A DNA stretch of 21,378 bases, taken from contig JBKPDW010000416.1 in NCBI GenBank assembly GCA_046728115.1, forward strand, positions 1 to 21,378, given 5' to 3'. Below the pieces are notes generated by a model. It was not told the origin of the DNA. It did not search any database and saw only the letters and a list, made by a program, of their open reading frames with translations. Position 1 is the first letter of the stretch; each line of letters begins with the position of its first letter. Shown here in pieces: positions 1 to 8,355 of the stretch. A program made the position numbers and the translations under genes. The stretch is from CAVSWN01 sp046728115. Lineage in GTDB: Bacteria > Acidobacteriota > Vicinamibacteria > Vicinamibacterales > CAVVIG01.

Positions 1-60
1 GGTTACAAGGGTGTAGTCTCAATCCCGGATATCGGGATACCCCTGGCGGTCAAGGCATGA
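1..60 (+). CDS. C-terminal end of an upstream gene (partial)
   Basis: Frame 1 is open from the window edge and ends at a TGA at 58-60, giving 19 residues (GYKGVVSIPDIGIPLAVKA). The TGA overlaps the ATG of the next gene in an ATGA arrangement, typical of translationally coupled genes in one operon; that junction is the main reason to call it real. The fragment is too short to assign a family. It probably belongs to the same operon as the large membrane protein that follows. Confidence 0.5.
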   Translation, partial: GYKGVVSIPDIGIPLAVKA

Positions 61-2378
61 CTATACCACGCGGCCCGGAACCTCTCGTTCGTGATGCGCC
101 GCGCGCGGTTTCGCCCTTCGGTCTGGCATTTTTCGGCTACACGATCCTCACGCTCGTCGTGTTGCATTCGATCGTGCGGCATCTCGCCACGCAAGTTCCG
201 CACGATCTCGGCGACCCGCTGCTGAGCGCGTCCCTGCTGTGGTGGAACGCTCACACCACGCCGTTGACGGAGCGCTGGTGGAACGGTTTCGGTTTCTGGC
301 CGGCAACCGGCATGATCGCGTTTTCCGATCACCGACTTGGCGAATCCGTGATCGCGGCGCCGTTGACCTGGATCGGCGTTGGTCCGATCGCTGCGTACAA
401 CGTGACGCTCCTGGCGACGTTTCCGCTGTGTGCCATGGCCGCACACTGGCTGGGATTCACGCTGACCGGTCGGCACGATGCCTCCCTGATTGCAGGCCTT
501 GCCTACGGATTCAATCCGTATCGCGTTGCGCACCTGGAGCATCTGGAACTCCTTGCCGCATTCGGCATGCCCGCCGCCCTCGCGGCGTTGCATCTGTATC
601 TGAAAGAGCGACGCGTGCGCTGGCTCGTCGCGTTCGGCGCGGCGGTCGTGGTGCAGGGGCTCTGCTGCAGCTATTACGTCGTGCATCTCGCGGTGATGGT
701 CGGCATCTGGATCCTGTGGTTCATGAAACGGGATCGGATCGACCTCCTGGTCGGCGTCGGAATCGCCTTTGCTCTCGTCGCCACGGCGCTCTCTCCGGTG
801 GCGTGGTCGTACCTGCGCATCCACCGTCACTACGGCTTCGCGCGGAGTTTCAACGACATCATCACGCTCAGCGCCGACCTCAGCTCCTTCGTTACAGCGT
901 CGCCGCTGGTGGCGCTCTGGGGTTGGACGGCGCCGCTCAACGACACCGAACGCCAGTTGTTTCCCGGCGCGACCATCGTGTTGCTCGTCGTGCTGGGCGC
1001 GGGTCTCGCGCTTTCGATCGAACGAAGACCTCGAGCCGCAAATCGAGCTGCGCTCGCGTTGACCGCGGCGGCTGTTGCATTCACGGCGATTGCCGTGGCA
1101 GCCACGTTTGGCGTGTCGTGGCGAGCTGGTGTCGGCGGGCTCGCGCTTTCAGTACGTGAACCGTTCAAGCCATTCTCGATCGCTTTCCTGCTGCTGAGTG
1201 GCGCGGTTCTCCTGTCGTCGCCGGTTCGAGCCGCCCGTGCGCGTCGTTCCGCGTTCGCGTTCTACACACTGGCCGCGATCCTGCTCGCGGTGTGTTGCCT
1301 CGGCCCCAAGCCACGAGTCCTCGGCTATCAATTCCTGTACGAGCCGCCCTACGCATGGCTGATGCGGATTCGGCCGATCGGTGAATCGATGCGCGTTCCC
1401 GCACGGTTCGCGATGGCCGCCATCATGGCGCTGTCCGCGGCAGGCGCGCTCGGCTTTGCACGGGTCGCACGCACCCGGCCGGACGCCAGAGCATTGACGG
1501 TCGTCGTGGCCGCGCTGATTGTGGCGGACGGCTGGGTCGTCGGCCTGCCAATGCTCGATCCACCTGCGCGCTGGCCATCGCGCGTATCTGACGTCGGCGC
1601 GTCGGCGCTCCTCGAACTCCCGCTCGGTGAAACTGATCAAGACACCGAGGCGATGTTTCACGCCGTACGAATGCAGATTCCGACGGTGAATGGGTACAGC
1701 GGCTACGAACCATCGTATTACGGCATGGCACGCGTGGCGATGGCCGAGCGTGACGACAGCGTGCTCGATGCCTTCGCGTCCACCGGGCCCCTCGTCATCG
1801 TCGTCGCTCGCCCGGCGAATTATTCGACGGAAGCCCTTGCGTGGATGCGATCGAACCCGAAGATTGCGCCGATTGCCGAGGACCCCGAGCGCGCCTGGTT
1901 CGCACTCGGCGCCCAGCACCAGCCGGCGGCAACCAGGTGCGGCGGACCGGTGCTTCCCATCGGATCGGCGTGGGATCGGTACGGACCGGTCGACCTTCGA
2001 CTGTTGACCGACGCCAACAGCACGACGTTCTGGACAACCCGGAAGAACCAGCAGCAAGGCGATTCGATCGAATTCGACCTCGGAAGCGTGGCATCGCCGT
2101 GCTCGATTCAATTCTCGTTCGGATCGCACGTCGCGGTGTACCCGCGCCGGCTGAACGTCGCAGTGTCGGCCGACGGATACTCGTGGCAAACCGTATTCGA
2201 AGGAGCAACCGGCGGCGCAGCCGTCATGGCCAGCCTGCAACAGCCCTTGGATCCGCGAATCGAGATCCCGCTGTCGGGTGCGAGCGCCCGCTTCGTCCGC
2301 TGTCGCCTCGAGACGGACAATGCGAAGTTTCCGTGGATCATCACGGAAGTAGCTGTGACGCGGATGCCGTCCCAATGA
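57..2378 (+). CDS. Large polytopic membrane protein with C-terminal discoidin-like domain (possible GT-C type transferase)
   Basis: A 773-residue protein. After a short N-terminal tail it has many hydrophobic segments spread over about residues 20-500 (for example near 22-45, 95-130, 165-225, 228-250, 300-320, 330-355, 370-410, 445-500). The first extracytoplasmic loop carries an acidic DLGDP motif and a WWN-rich stretch, as in GT-C glycosyltransferases and YfhO-like proteins that use polyprenyl-phosphate sugars. Roughly residues 625-770 are soluble and resemble a discoidin (F5/8 type C) carbohydrate-binding fold: ..TDANSTTFWTT.., then IEFDLGS, then a predicted SADGYSW turn and a final FVRCRLE strand. 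The ATG overlaps the stop of the upstream gene (ATGA). The last 38 bases overlap the convergent AlkD-like gene. Membrane topology is visible; the transferase role is inference, and the substrate is unknown. Confidence 0.8.
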   Translation: MTIPRGPEPLVRDAPRAVSPFGLAFFGYTILTLVVLHSIVRHLATQVPHDLGDPLLSASLLWWNAHTTPLTERWWNGFGFWPATGMIAFSDHRLGESVIAAPLTWIGVGPIAAYNVTLLATFPLCAMAAHWLGFTLTGRHDASLIAGLAYGFNPYRVAHLEHLELLAAFGMPAALAALHLYLKERRVRWLVAFGAAVVVQGLCCSYYVVHLAVMVGIWILWFMKRDRIDLLVGVGIAFALVATALSPVAWSYLRIHRHYGFARSFNDIITLSADLSSFVTASPLVALWGWTAPLNDTERQLFPGATIVLLVVLGAGLALSIERRPRAANRAALALTAAAVAFTAIAVAATFGVSWRAGVGGLALSVREPFKPFSIAFLLLSGAVLLSSPVRAARARRSAFAFYTLAAILLAVCCLGPKPRVLGYQFLYEPPYAWLMRIRPIGESMRVPARFAMAAIMALSAAGALGFARVARTRPDARALTVVVAALIVADGWVVGLPMLDPPARWPSRVSDVGASALLELPLGETDQDTEAMFHAVRMQIPTVNGYSGYEPSYYGMARVAMAERDDSVLDAFASTGPLVIVVARPANYSTEALAWMRSNPKIAPIAEDPERAWFALGAQHQPAATRCGGPVLPIGSAWDRYGPVDLRLLTDANSTTFWTTRKNQQQGDSIEFDLGSVASPCSIQFSFGSHVAVYPRRLNVAVSADGYSWQTVFEGATGGAAVMASLQQPLDPRIEIPLSGASARFVRCRLETDNAKFPWIITEVAVTRMPSQ

Positions 2379-3129
2379 ACCGCCTTTGTCGAGTCGCGAC
2401 CAGCAGCGTTCGACGCTTCGCGATCGGAAAGCGCTCAATCGCGTAACGAACTGTCGTTCGCGGGATGGATAGACCGACAGCCCGGAGGTACCGTTCCAGC
2501 CGCGGCGGGTCGACCTTGCCAGCCTCGCGCAGCATCCACCCTACCGCCTTGTGAATCAGGTCGTGCGGATCGGGATGCAGCTGCCGCGCGATGTCATACG
2601 CTACGTCATGTGCCACGCCTTTTCGGAGCAGCGGGATCAGGCTGACCGGAGCCGCGCGGCGAACCCACAGGTTCCGATGTCCGGCCCAGCGGCGCATTTG
2701 CCCCGCCAGCCCGGGATGGCGGACGAGGAGGACGCCGATCAGCGACCCGCATATCGCGTCGGTGGTCGCCCAGTTCGCCGAATGATCGCCGGACAACCAT
2801 CGTTTCCATATCGGCAGCAGCCGTGGCGAGAAGTCGCGACGGTAACGCGCCACGACTTCGATGCCGACGGCCTTTGTTTCGAGATACCGATCGCGGATCA
2901 GCACGTCCGCGAACGCAATCGCATCGTCGAGCGACCAGTCGGCGCGATGTTCCTCGTAAATGGAACGCGCCAGGCTGCGCATGGTCGATGTACCGACGTG
3001 GTGGAAACCGAGATCGTGCTCACCACGGAAATATCGGCTGGCATCGAATTCGCCGGCCGGACGGCTCAGGCGTTGGAGATCCGTGCGGGCCCGTGCAGCG
3101 GCGGCGGCAATCGCCCGAGACTTGATCAC
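2341..3129 (-). CDS. AlkD-like DNA alkylation repair protein (HEAT-repeat DNA glycosylase family)
   Basis: About 262 residues if started at GTG 3129. AlkD-family proteins are all-helical HEAT-like repeat glycosylases that remove positively charged alkylated bases such as 3-methyladenine and 7-methylguanine. Family features visible here are RYFRGEHDLGFHHVG near residue 32, HSANWATTDAIC near 116 (D124 in the place of the catalytic Asp), HRNLWVRRAA at 151-160 and DLIHKAVGWMLREAGK at 190-205. An upstream ATG at 3153 is possible, but GTG 3129 forms a GTGA overlap with the stop of the rRNA methyltransferase gene, and the family usually begins close to this point, so the GTG is preferred. The 3' end overlaps the convergent membrane-protein gene by 38 bases. 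Confidence 0.85.
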   Translation of the reverse strand: MIKSRAIAAAAARARTDLQRLSRPAGEFDASRYFRGEHDLGFHHVGTSTMRSLARSIYEEHRADWSLDDAIAFADVLIRDRYLETKAVGIEVVARYRRDFSPRLLPIWKRWLSGDHSANWATTDAICGSLIGVLLVRHPGLAGQMRRWAGHRNLWVRRAAPVSLIPLLRKGVAHDVAYDIARQLHPDPHDLIHKAVGWMLREAGKVDPPRLERYLRAVGLSIPRTTVRYAIERFPIAKRRTLLVATRQRRFIGTASASQLLP

Positions 3130-4295
3130 GCGAGTTTCCTCAGGATGAAGCATTTCAGGTAGTACGTTTCGGGCATGCCGAACAGCACAGGATGATCGCG
3201 TCCCTGCATACGCTTTTCGACAACTGACACCTGCGCCTGAGCGTCAACGGCGGCCTCGTACACGATTTCAGCGAACATCGCCTCGTTCATGTGGTAGGAA
3301 CAGCTGCACGTGATCAGGATCCCATCGGGTCTCAGCAGCTTCATCGCGCGCAGATTGATTTCCTTGTAGCCGGCGCAAGCGTTGGCAACGGCCGCCTTGT
3401 TCTTCGCGAAGGCCGGCGGGTCGAGCACGATCGTATCGAAGCGTTCACCGAGCCTTTCGAGGCCGCGTAGCTCGTCGAACACGTTGCCGACGCGAGCGTC
3501 GATGGCAACGCCGTTGCGTACGGCGTTCGCGCGGAGCTGAGCGATCGCATCCTCGGACACGTCGACGGCGATCGTTTCCCGACTGCGACGGCCCAGGCCC
3601 AGCGCAAATCCTCCGTGGTAACTGAAACAATCCAGCAGCCGGCCGTGCGCATACGCGGCCGCCGCGGCACGGTTCTCCCGTTGATCCAGAAAGAGACCTG
3701 TCTTCTGTCCGTGACGCAGATCGACGTTGTACTCGATGCCGAGCTCGGTGACGTCGATGCGCTCGGGAACCTCGCCCGCCAGCACGTCGACGCGCTGTTC
3801 CAGGCCATCGAGCGTTCTCGCGCGCGGATCGTTGCGTGCGAGGATTCCGCGGGGCTGCAGCCGCTCGCGCAGAGCGGACACGACGCTCGGCAGCAGTCGA
3901 TCCATTCCCTGCGACAGCGCCTGCACGACGAGGTAGTCGCCGTAGCGATCGACGATCAGCGATGGAAGGAGATCGGCTTCCCCATGCACGAGACGATATG
4001 CCGTCGCGTCGATACGAAGGGATTCGCGAAACGCGATGGCGCCGTCCAGGCGCGCGCGAATCAGCGTGACGGGATCTTCGTCGGCGCCGGATGCCCCAAA
4101 CGTCAGCAGCCGCAGCGCGATCTGCGATCGATCGCTGTAGAGCGCCCTCCCCACCGGATGGCCTCGCCGGCTGCGCACGAACACGACATCGCCGCCCTCC
4201 GCGTGAACGTCTGCGATGTCTGCACGGTAAATCCACGGATGGCCGCTTCGCAGTCGGTCTTCGCCGCGGGGGGAGATCACGACGGCGGGAAGCAT
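3126..4295 (-). CDS. rlmI: Class I SAM-dependent RNA methyltransferase, RlmI-like (23S rRNA m5C)
   Basis: 389 residues, close to E. coli RlmI (396), which methylates C1962 of 23S rRNA. The order is an N-terminal PUA-like RNA-binding domain (about 3-70, with SGHPWIYRADI), a linker domain, then a Rossmann methyltransferase: QKTGLFLDQRENR at 198-210, the SAM loop LLDCFSYHGGFAL at 220-232, AVDVSEDAI at 243-251, LDPPAF at 291-296 and the cysteine motif TCSCSYH at 329-335. ATG 4295 places the PUA domain at the N terminus; the frame stays open upstream, but that part reads into the repeat-rich spacer and rpiB. It is divergent from rpiB and coupled to the AlkD-like gene by a 4-base GTGA overlap. Exact target C1962 is inferred from the family. 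Confidence 0.87.
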   Translation of the reverse strand: MLPAVVISPRGEDRLRSGHPWIYRADIADVHAEGGDVVFVRSRRGHPVGRALYSDRSQIALRLLTFGASGADEDPVTLIRARLDGAIAFRESLRIDATAYRLVHGEADLLPSLIVDRYGDYLVVQALSQGMDRLLPSVVSALRERLQPRGILARNDPRARTLDGLEQRVDVLAGEVPERIDVTELGIEYNVDLRHGQKTGLFLDQRENRAAAAAYAHGRLLDCFSYHGGFALGLGRRSRETIAVDVSEDAIAQLRANAVRNGVAIDARVGNVFDELRGLERLGERFDTIVLDPPAFAKNKAAVANACAGYKEINLRAMKLLRPDGILITCSCSYHMNEAMFAEIVYEAAVDAQAQVSVVEKRMQGRDHPVLFGMPETYYLKCFILRKLA

Positions 4296-4311
4296 GGCAG
4301 CCACGGTGCGC

Positions 4312-4376
4312 GGGTTCAGGGTTCGAGGGTTCTGTTTCGTCGTTCGTGGATCCCGGTACGCCGTTCGTCGTTCAGG
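4312..4376. repeat. Degenerate short-word repeats in the rlmI-rpiB intergenic region
   Basis: GGGTTC occurs at 4312, 4319 and 4327 (7-8 base spacing), followed by repeated GTTCGTCGTTCG-type words up to about 4374. The tract fills most of the 93-base gap between the divergent rlmI-like and rpiB genes. It looks like low-complexity tandem remnants and not like coding DNA. Confidence 0.45.
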
Positions 4377-4382
4377 TATAGT
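4377..4382 (+). promoter_or_regulatory. Possible -10 element for a leaderless rpiB transcript
   Basis: TATAGT ends six bases before the ATG of rpiB, which would put the transcription start on or next to the A of the start codon (4389). No Shine-Dalgarno sequence lies at the normal distance and no good -35 is visible, so this is suggestive only. Confidence 0.3.
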
Positions 4383-4388
4383 AACGTG

Positions 4389-4832
4389 ATGCGTGTCGCC
4401 ATCGGTGCCGATCACGCCGGCTTTGCGCTCAAAGAACATCTCAAACGCACGCTGGAGCATCTCGGGCACGCGGTCGACGACCATGGCACGCACAGCGAAG
4501 AGTCGGTCGACTACCCGCCGATCTGCCTCGCCGTCGCACGAGCCGTCACCGAGAGGCGCGCCGATCGCGGCATCGTGATCGGCGGCAGCGGACAGGGCGA
4601 ACAGATCGCCGCCAACAAGGTTGTCGGGATTCGCGCCGCGCTGTGCAACGACCTCTACACGGCGCGCTTGTCGCGCGCGCACAACGATGCGAACGTGCTC
4701 TCGATGGGCGGTCGTGTCGTCGCGTTCGGTCTGGCCGAAGAGATCCTGGGGATCTGGCTCGACACGAAGTTCGACGGCGGACGGCACCAGCGCCGGATCG
4801 ATCAAATCAGCAAAGCAGAGAGAGAACGTTGA
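4389..4832 (+). CDS. rpiB: Ribose-5-phosphate isomerase B
   Basis: 147 residues, the usual RpiB length. It interconverts ribose-5-phosphate and ribulose-5-phosphate in the pentose phosphate pathway (some family members act on allose or galactose phosphates). The start IGADHAGFALKEHL is diagnostic, with D8 and H9 in the phosphate/substrate site. Also visible are the RGIVIGGSGQGEQIAANK loop, in which many relatives have the active-site Cys as GTG.G; here the sequence is GGSGQGE with Ser in that place, as in the Ser subgroup of the family. SRAHNDANVLSMGGR follows at about 97-111. The stop TGA overlaps the glyA ATG by one base. No Shine-Dalgarno sequence is apparent; see the -10-like TATAGT just upstream. 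Confidence 0.93.
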   Translation: MRVAIGADHAGFALKEHLKRTLEHLGHAVDDHGTHSEESVDYPPICLAVARAVTERRADRGIVIGGSGQGEQIAANKVVGIRAALCNDLYTARLSRAHNDANVLSMGGRVVAFGLAEEILGIWLDTKFDGGRHQRRIDQISKAERER

Positions 4833-6097
4833 TGGCCACTCAAGTCTCGCCCACCACCTGGCGATCGCTCGCCGAAACGGATCCCGAAATCGACGCCGCG
4901 ATCCGTGGCGAGCGTCATCGGCAGAACGGCGGCCTCGAACTGATCGCGTCCGAGAATTTCGTCAGCCGCGCCGTCATGGAAGCCGCCGGGTCGGTGATGA
5001 CCAACAAGTACGCCGAGGGCTATCCGGGCAGGCGGTATTACGGCGGCTGCGAGTTCGTGGACGTCGCCGAACGTCTGGCCATCGCCCGCGCCCGGACCCT
5101 GTTCGGCGCCGATCACGCCAACGTCCAGCCGCACTCGGGCGCGCAAGCCAATATGTCGGTCTACCTGACGCTGTTGAAGCCCGGCGACACGGTGCTCGGC
5201 ATGAACCTCGCTCACGGTGGACACCTCACGCATGGCCACCCACTGAATTTCTCCGGCAAGCTCTACACGATCGTTCCGTACGGCGTTCGAAAAGACGATG
5301 AACGCATCGATTACGACGAGCTCGATCGCCTGGCCGACGAGCACAGACCGAAGATGATCATGGTGGGCGCCAGTGCATATCCGCGGGTCATCGACTTCGA
5401 GCGGATTCGCAAAACCGGCGACCGGATCGGCGCGCCGGTCGTCACCGACATGGCGCACATCGCGGGCCTCGTCGCCGCCGGCGTTCACCCAAGTCCCATT
5501 CCGTACTCGGATCTCGTCACCACAACCACGCACAAGACATTGCGCGGCCCACGGGGTGGCCTGGTGCTGTGTCGCGAGCAGTTCGCAAAGGATCTCGATC
5601 GCACGGTGTTTCCAGGCGTGCAGGGCGGGCCGCTGATGCACATCATCGCGGCAAAGGCGGTGTGCCTGAAGGAAGCGGCGGAGCCCGGCTTCGCAGAATA
5701 TCAGCGCCAGATCGTTGCCAACGCGAAGGCGTTGGCCAGTGCTCTCAACGCTGCGGGCTTCCGGCTCGTCAGCGGCGGCACCGACAACCATTTGATGCTG
5801 GTCAACGTCTTCTCGAAAGGCATCACAGGCAAGGCCGCTGAAGCAGCCCTCGACAAGGCGGGCATAACCGTCAACAAGAACGCCATCCCGTTCGATCAGA
5901 ACCCGCCGATGGTGGCGAGCGGCATTCGCATCGGGACACCAGCCGTCACGACCCGCGGGATGCGCGAACCCGAGATGCAAACTATCGCCGACCTGATCAC
6001 CCGCGCGCTGCAGACGCCCGCTGACGATCGCGCGCTCGCCATGGTTCGAACCGAAGTCGAGGCGTTGTGCCGGAGATTCCCGCTGTACCCGGCATAA
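4832..6097 (+). CDS. glyA: Serine hydroxymethyltransferase
   Basis: 421 residues, standard for bacterial SHMT (E. coli 417). The PLP enzyme converts serine and THF to glycine and 5,10-methylene-THF in the cytoplasm, the main entry into folate one-carbon metabolism. Visible landmarks are LELIASENFVS at 35-45, YAEGYPGRRYYGGCE at 60-74, HSGAQAN at 101-107, VVTDMAHIAGL at 203-213 and TTTTHKTLRGPRGG at 230-243, with K235 as the PLP lysine. The ATG shares one base with the rpiB stop, and AGAGAG lies upstream as a ribosome site. The end overlaps the dinG start by 31 bases. rpiB-glyA pairing is common in bacteria; nrdR, which often follows, is absent here. Confidence 0.98.
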   Translation: MATQVSPTTWRSLAETDPEIDAAIRGERHRQNGGLELIASENFVSRAVMEAAGSVMTNKYAEGYPGRRYYGGCEFVDVAERLAIARARTLFGADHANVQPHSGAQANMSVYLTLLKPGDTVLGMNLAHGGHLTHGHPLNFSGKLYTIVPYGVRKDDERIDYDELDRLADEHRPKMIMVGASAYPRVIDFERIRKTGDRIGAPVVTDMAHIAGLVAAGVHPSPIPYSDLVTTTTHKTLRGPRGGLVLCREQFAKDLDRTVFPGVQGGPLMHIIAAKAVCLKEAAEPGFAEYQRQIVANAKALASALNAAGFRLVSGGTDNHLMLVNVFSKGITGKAAEAALDKAGITVNKNAIPFDQNPPMVASGIRIGTPAVTTRGMREPEMQTIADLITRALQTPADDRALAMVRTEVEALCRRFPLYPA

Positions 6098-8130
6098 CGG
6101 GTCTGTCGGCCTCCACGACAAGTCAGGCAGTCGAAGCGATCTTCGGCGACGCGGGACCGCTGGCCGCGTCGATGTACGGATTCGAACCGCGCGCCGGCCA
6201 GGTCGAAATGGCCGTCGCGGTGGCGCGCGTGTTCGAACAGGGCGGTGTGCTGCTTGCGGAGGCCGGCACCGGAACAGGCAAGACGATCGCCTACCTCGTT
6301 CCGGCGATCCTGAGCCGCGAGCGAGTCCTCATTTCCACTGGCACGAAGAACCTGCAGGAGCAGATTTACTTCAAGGACATCCCGGCGTTGCGCGAGTCGC
6401 TCGGCATCCCATTCACGGCCACCTACATGAAGGGCCGGGCGAACTATCTCTGCCTGTACAAGCTCGATCGATTGAACGATGGCCCGGATGCGCTCGTGCA
6501 CGATGTGTTTCTCCCGGTGATTCGCGAGTGGGCCGCCCGTACGGAAACCGGCGATCGCGCCGAGCTTCAGGATCTGCCCGAAGACCTCACGTTCTGGAAC
6601 GAGGTATCGGCGACCTCAGATACCTGTCTCGGCAGCGAGTGTCCTCGATACGACGATTGCTTCGTTACTCGAATGCGGCAGCGCGCCGCGGCGGCCGATG
6701 TCGTCATCGTCAACCATCATCTGCTCTGCGCGGATGCGGCGGTTCGCCAAAGCGCGTACGGCGAGGTCATTCCCGCCTGCAGCCGCGCCATCGTTGACGA
6801 GGCGCACCAACTCGAGGATGTGGCGACGCAGTATTTCGGCTACAACGTCAGCAACTACCGCATCGAAGATCTCGCTCGGGATATCGAGCGGCTGGTTCGG
6901 TGGGATGCGATCGCCGATGCGACTGTCGCGCGCGAATTGGAAAAAGGCCTCGAGACCTTGCGCGGCTGCGCCCAGATGTTCTTCGCCGAGATTGCCGTTG
7001 CCCATCGCGGAGCTGGACGCGTCAGATCCGAAGAACGGGTGCGGGCAACGTCGGGTTCGCTGGAAGAGTCGCGGGAAGGAGCGGCCAATCTCTCGGGTGC
7101 GCTCGACGTGCTTCGGACCGTTCTCGGTAGTGTCCGTGCAGCGCCGCATACGCCGGGGGACATCGAAGGGCGGCCTAAAGCAGACGGTGACGACGCGGAG
7201 CGCGACGAAGGGGTTGGCGAGCAAATCGCGTCGCTCGAACGCCGGGCGGGTGAACTCCGCGACGATCTCCGGCTGCTCGTGAGAGCCGATGACGACCGCT
7301 ACGTGTACTTCGTCGAATTCCGCGGACGCGGAATCTTTCTGCGCGCGTCGCCGATCGACGTTTCGGCCATCGTCCGCGATTTGCTGCTCGATCGCATGCG
7401 AACCACGGTTATCACGTCGGCCACGCTGACCGTGGATGGCTCGTTCGAGTACATTCGTTCGCGGCTTGGCATTCGCCAGGCCGCGCAGGTGCGGCTGCCA
7501 TCGGAATTCAGATTCGAAGAGCAGGCGATCCTTTACCTGCCGAGGCGAATGCCCGATCCACGGTCGGATCAGTTCCCTGTCGCCGCCGGCCGCGAAGTGA
7601 TTGAAATCCTGAAGCGGACGCGGGGCCGCGCCTTCGTCCTGTTCACCAGCTACGCCACCATGCGGGCCGTGCAGGCGATCGCCGAAATGGCACTCGACTA
7701 TCCCATCCTGGCGCAAGGGGCGGCACCGAGATCCCAGCTGCTGAATCAGTTTCGTGCGACGCCGCACTCGGTCCTCTTCGCCACGTCCAGCTTCTGGCAG
7801 GGCGTCGACGTCGTCGGCGAAGCGTTGAGCTGCGTGATCGTGGACAAGCTGCCATTCGCCCCGCCTGCCGATCCAATCACCGCGGCGCGTATCGACGCGA
7901 TCCGCACGCGGGGCGGCGATCCATTCGCTGAATACCAGGTCCCCCTCGCAATCCTGACGCTGCAACAGGGCCTCGGCCGGCTCATACGTCATCGTCAGGA
8001 TCGGGGCGTGATGGCGGTCCTCGATCCGCGCCTCCACACCAAGGCGTACGGCTCGCGCTTCGTCGCATCCTTACCGCCCGCGCCAGTCGTGCACGATCTT
8101 GCGGAGGTCGCCGCGTTCTTGTGCTATTAG
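6067..8130 (+). CDS. dinG: ATP-dependent DNA helicase, DinG/XPD type with Fe-S cluster
   Basis: 687 residues, superfamily 2 helicase of the XPD/DinG/YoaA group (5'-3' unwinding, R-loop and replication-fork processing). The Walker A is EAGTGTGKT at 65-73 and the Walker B is DEAH at 244-247. Between them C129, C187, C192 and C198 match the four-cysteine 4Fe-4S pattern (NYLC..., then SDTCLGSECPRYDDC). C-terminal helicase motifs include VITSATLT, ATSSFWQGVDVVGE and QGLGRLIR (634-641). Start is GTG 6067, inside the end of glyA; the next in-frame ATG would delete the conserved AVEAIFGDAGPLA segment, so the overlap is accepted. Likely co-transcribed with rpiB-glyA. It lacks an exonuclease domain like that of Gram-positive DinG. 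YoaA is the alternative name for this domain layout. Confidence 0.93.
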   Translation: MPEIPAVPGITGLSASTTSQAVEAIFGDAGPLAASMYGFEPRAGQVEMAVAVARVFEQGGVLLAEAGTGTGKTIAYLVPAILSRERVLISTGTKNLQEQIYFKDIPALRESLGIPFTATYMKGRANYLCLYKLDRLNDGPDALVHDVFLPVIREWAARTETGDRAELQDLPEDLTFWNEVSATSDTCLGSECPRYDDCFVTRMRQRAAAADVVIVNHHLLCADAAVRQSAYGEVIPACSRAIVDEAHQLEDVATQYFGYNVSNYRIEDLARDIERLVRWDAIADATVARELEKGLETLRGCAQMFFAEIAVAHRGAGRVRSEERVRATSGSLEESREGAANLSGALDVLRTVLGSVRAAPHTPGDIEGRPKADGDDAERDEGVGEQIASLERRAGELRDDLRLLVRADDDRYVYFVEFRGRGIFLRASPIDVSAIVRDLLLDRMRTTVITSATLTVDGSFEYIRSRLGIRQAAQVRLPSEFRFEEQAILYLPRRMPDPRSDQFPVAAGREVIEILKRTRGRAFVLFTSYATMRAVQAIAEMALDYPILAQGAAPRSQLLNQFRATPHSVLFATSSFWQGVDVVGEALSCVIVDKLPFAPPADPITAARIDAIRTRGGDPFAEYQVPLAILTLQQGLGRLIRHRQDRGVMAVLDPRLHTKAYGSRFVASLPPAPVVHDLAEVAAFLCY

Positions 8131-8220
8131 CGGCCGTCCATTCCCCCACCGTTCAGGGTCGATGACCGACGGTCCAATGCTGAACTTCAGCTTCCTGGTC
8201 GAACCGGAGTAAACTCATTC

Positions 8221-8330
8221 CGCCATTGGGCAATCTGGTAATCGGGTAATGTGGCAACGGGTAATTTTGGTAATCTGGTGATTGAAATCTGGTGACCTTG
8301 GGGATCGAAGAAGTCACCGAATTACCAGAT
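8221..8330. repeat. Degenerate GGTAAT/ATCTGGT word tract
   Basis: Within the 225-base gap between dinG and the TPR gene, forms of AATCTGGTAAT / GGGTAAT / GGTGATT recur many times between 8231 and 8301. The tract closes with the complement of the first word: TCTGGTAAT at 8234-8242 pairs exactly with ATTACCAGA at 8321-8329, a possible long-range stem. The remainder of the gap (8131-8220) shows nothing I can name. Confidence 0.6.
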
Positions 8331-8355
8331 CATCCAGTCTTGTGAGGAGGAAGCC

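Noticed and set aside
22..38. Small inverted repeat ATCCCG-GATAT-CGGGAT near the left edge
   Set aside because: It lies inside the coding end of the upstream gene and is short; no regulator can be linked to it.
4802..6121. A 439-codon minus-strand frame opposite glyA
   Set aside because: Antisense to a certain SHMT gene; composition is that of a complementary frame and no family is recognisable.
8131..8355. CRISPR array or small RNA gene in the dinG-TPR gap
   Set aside because: The repeated words are 9-11 bases, drift continuously and have no unique spacers; no RNA gene structure is recognisable.
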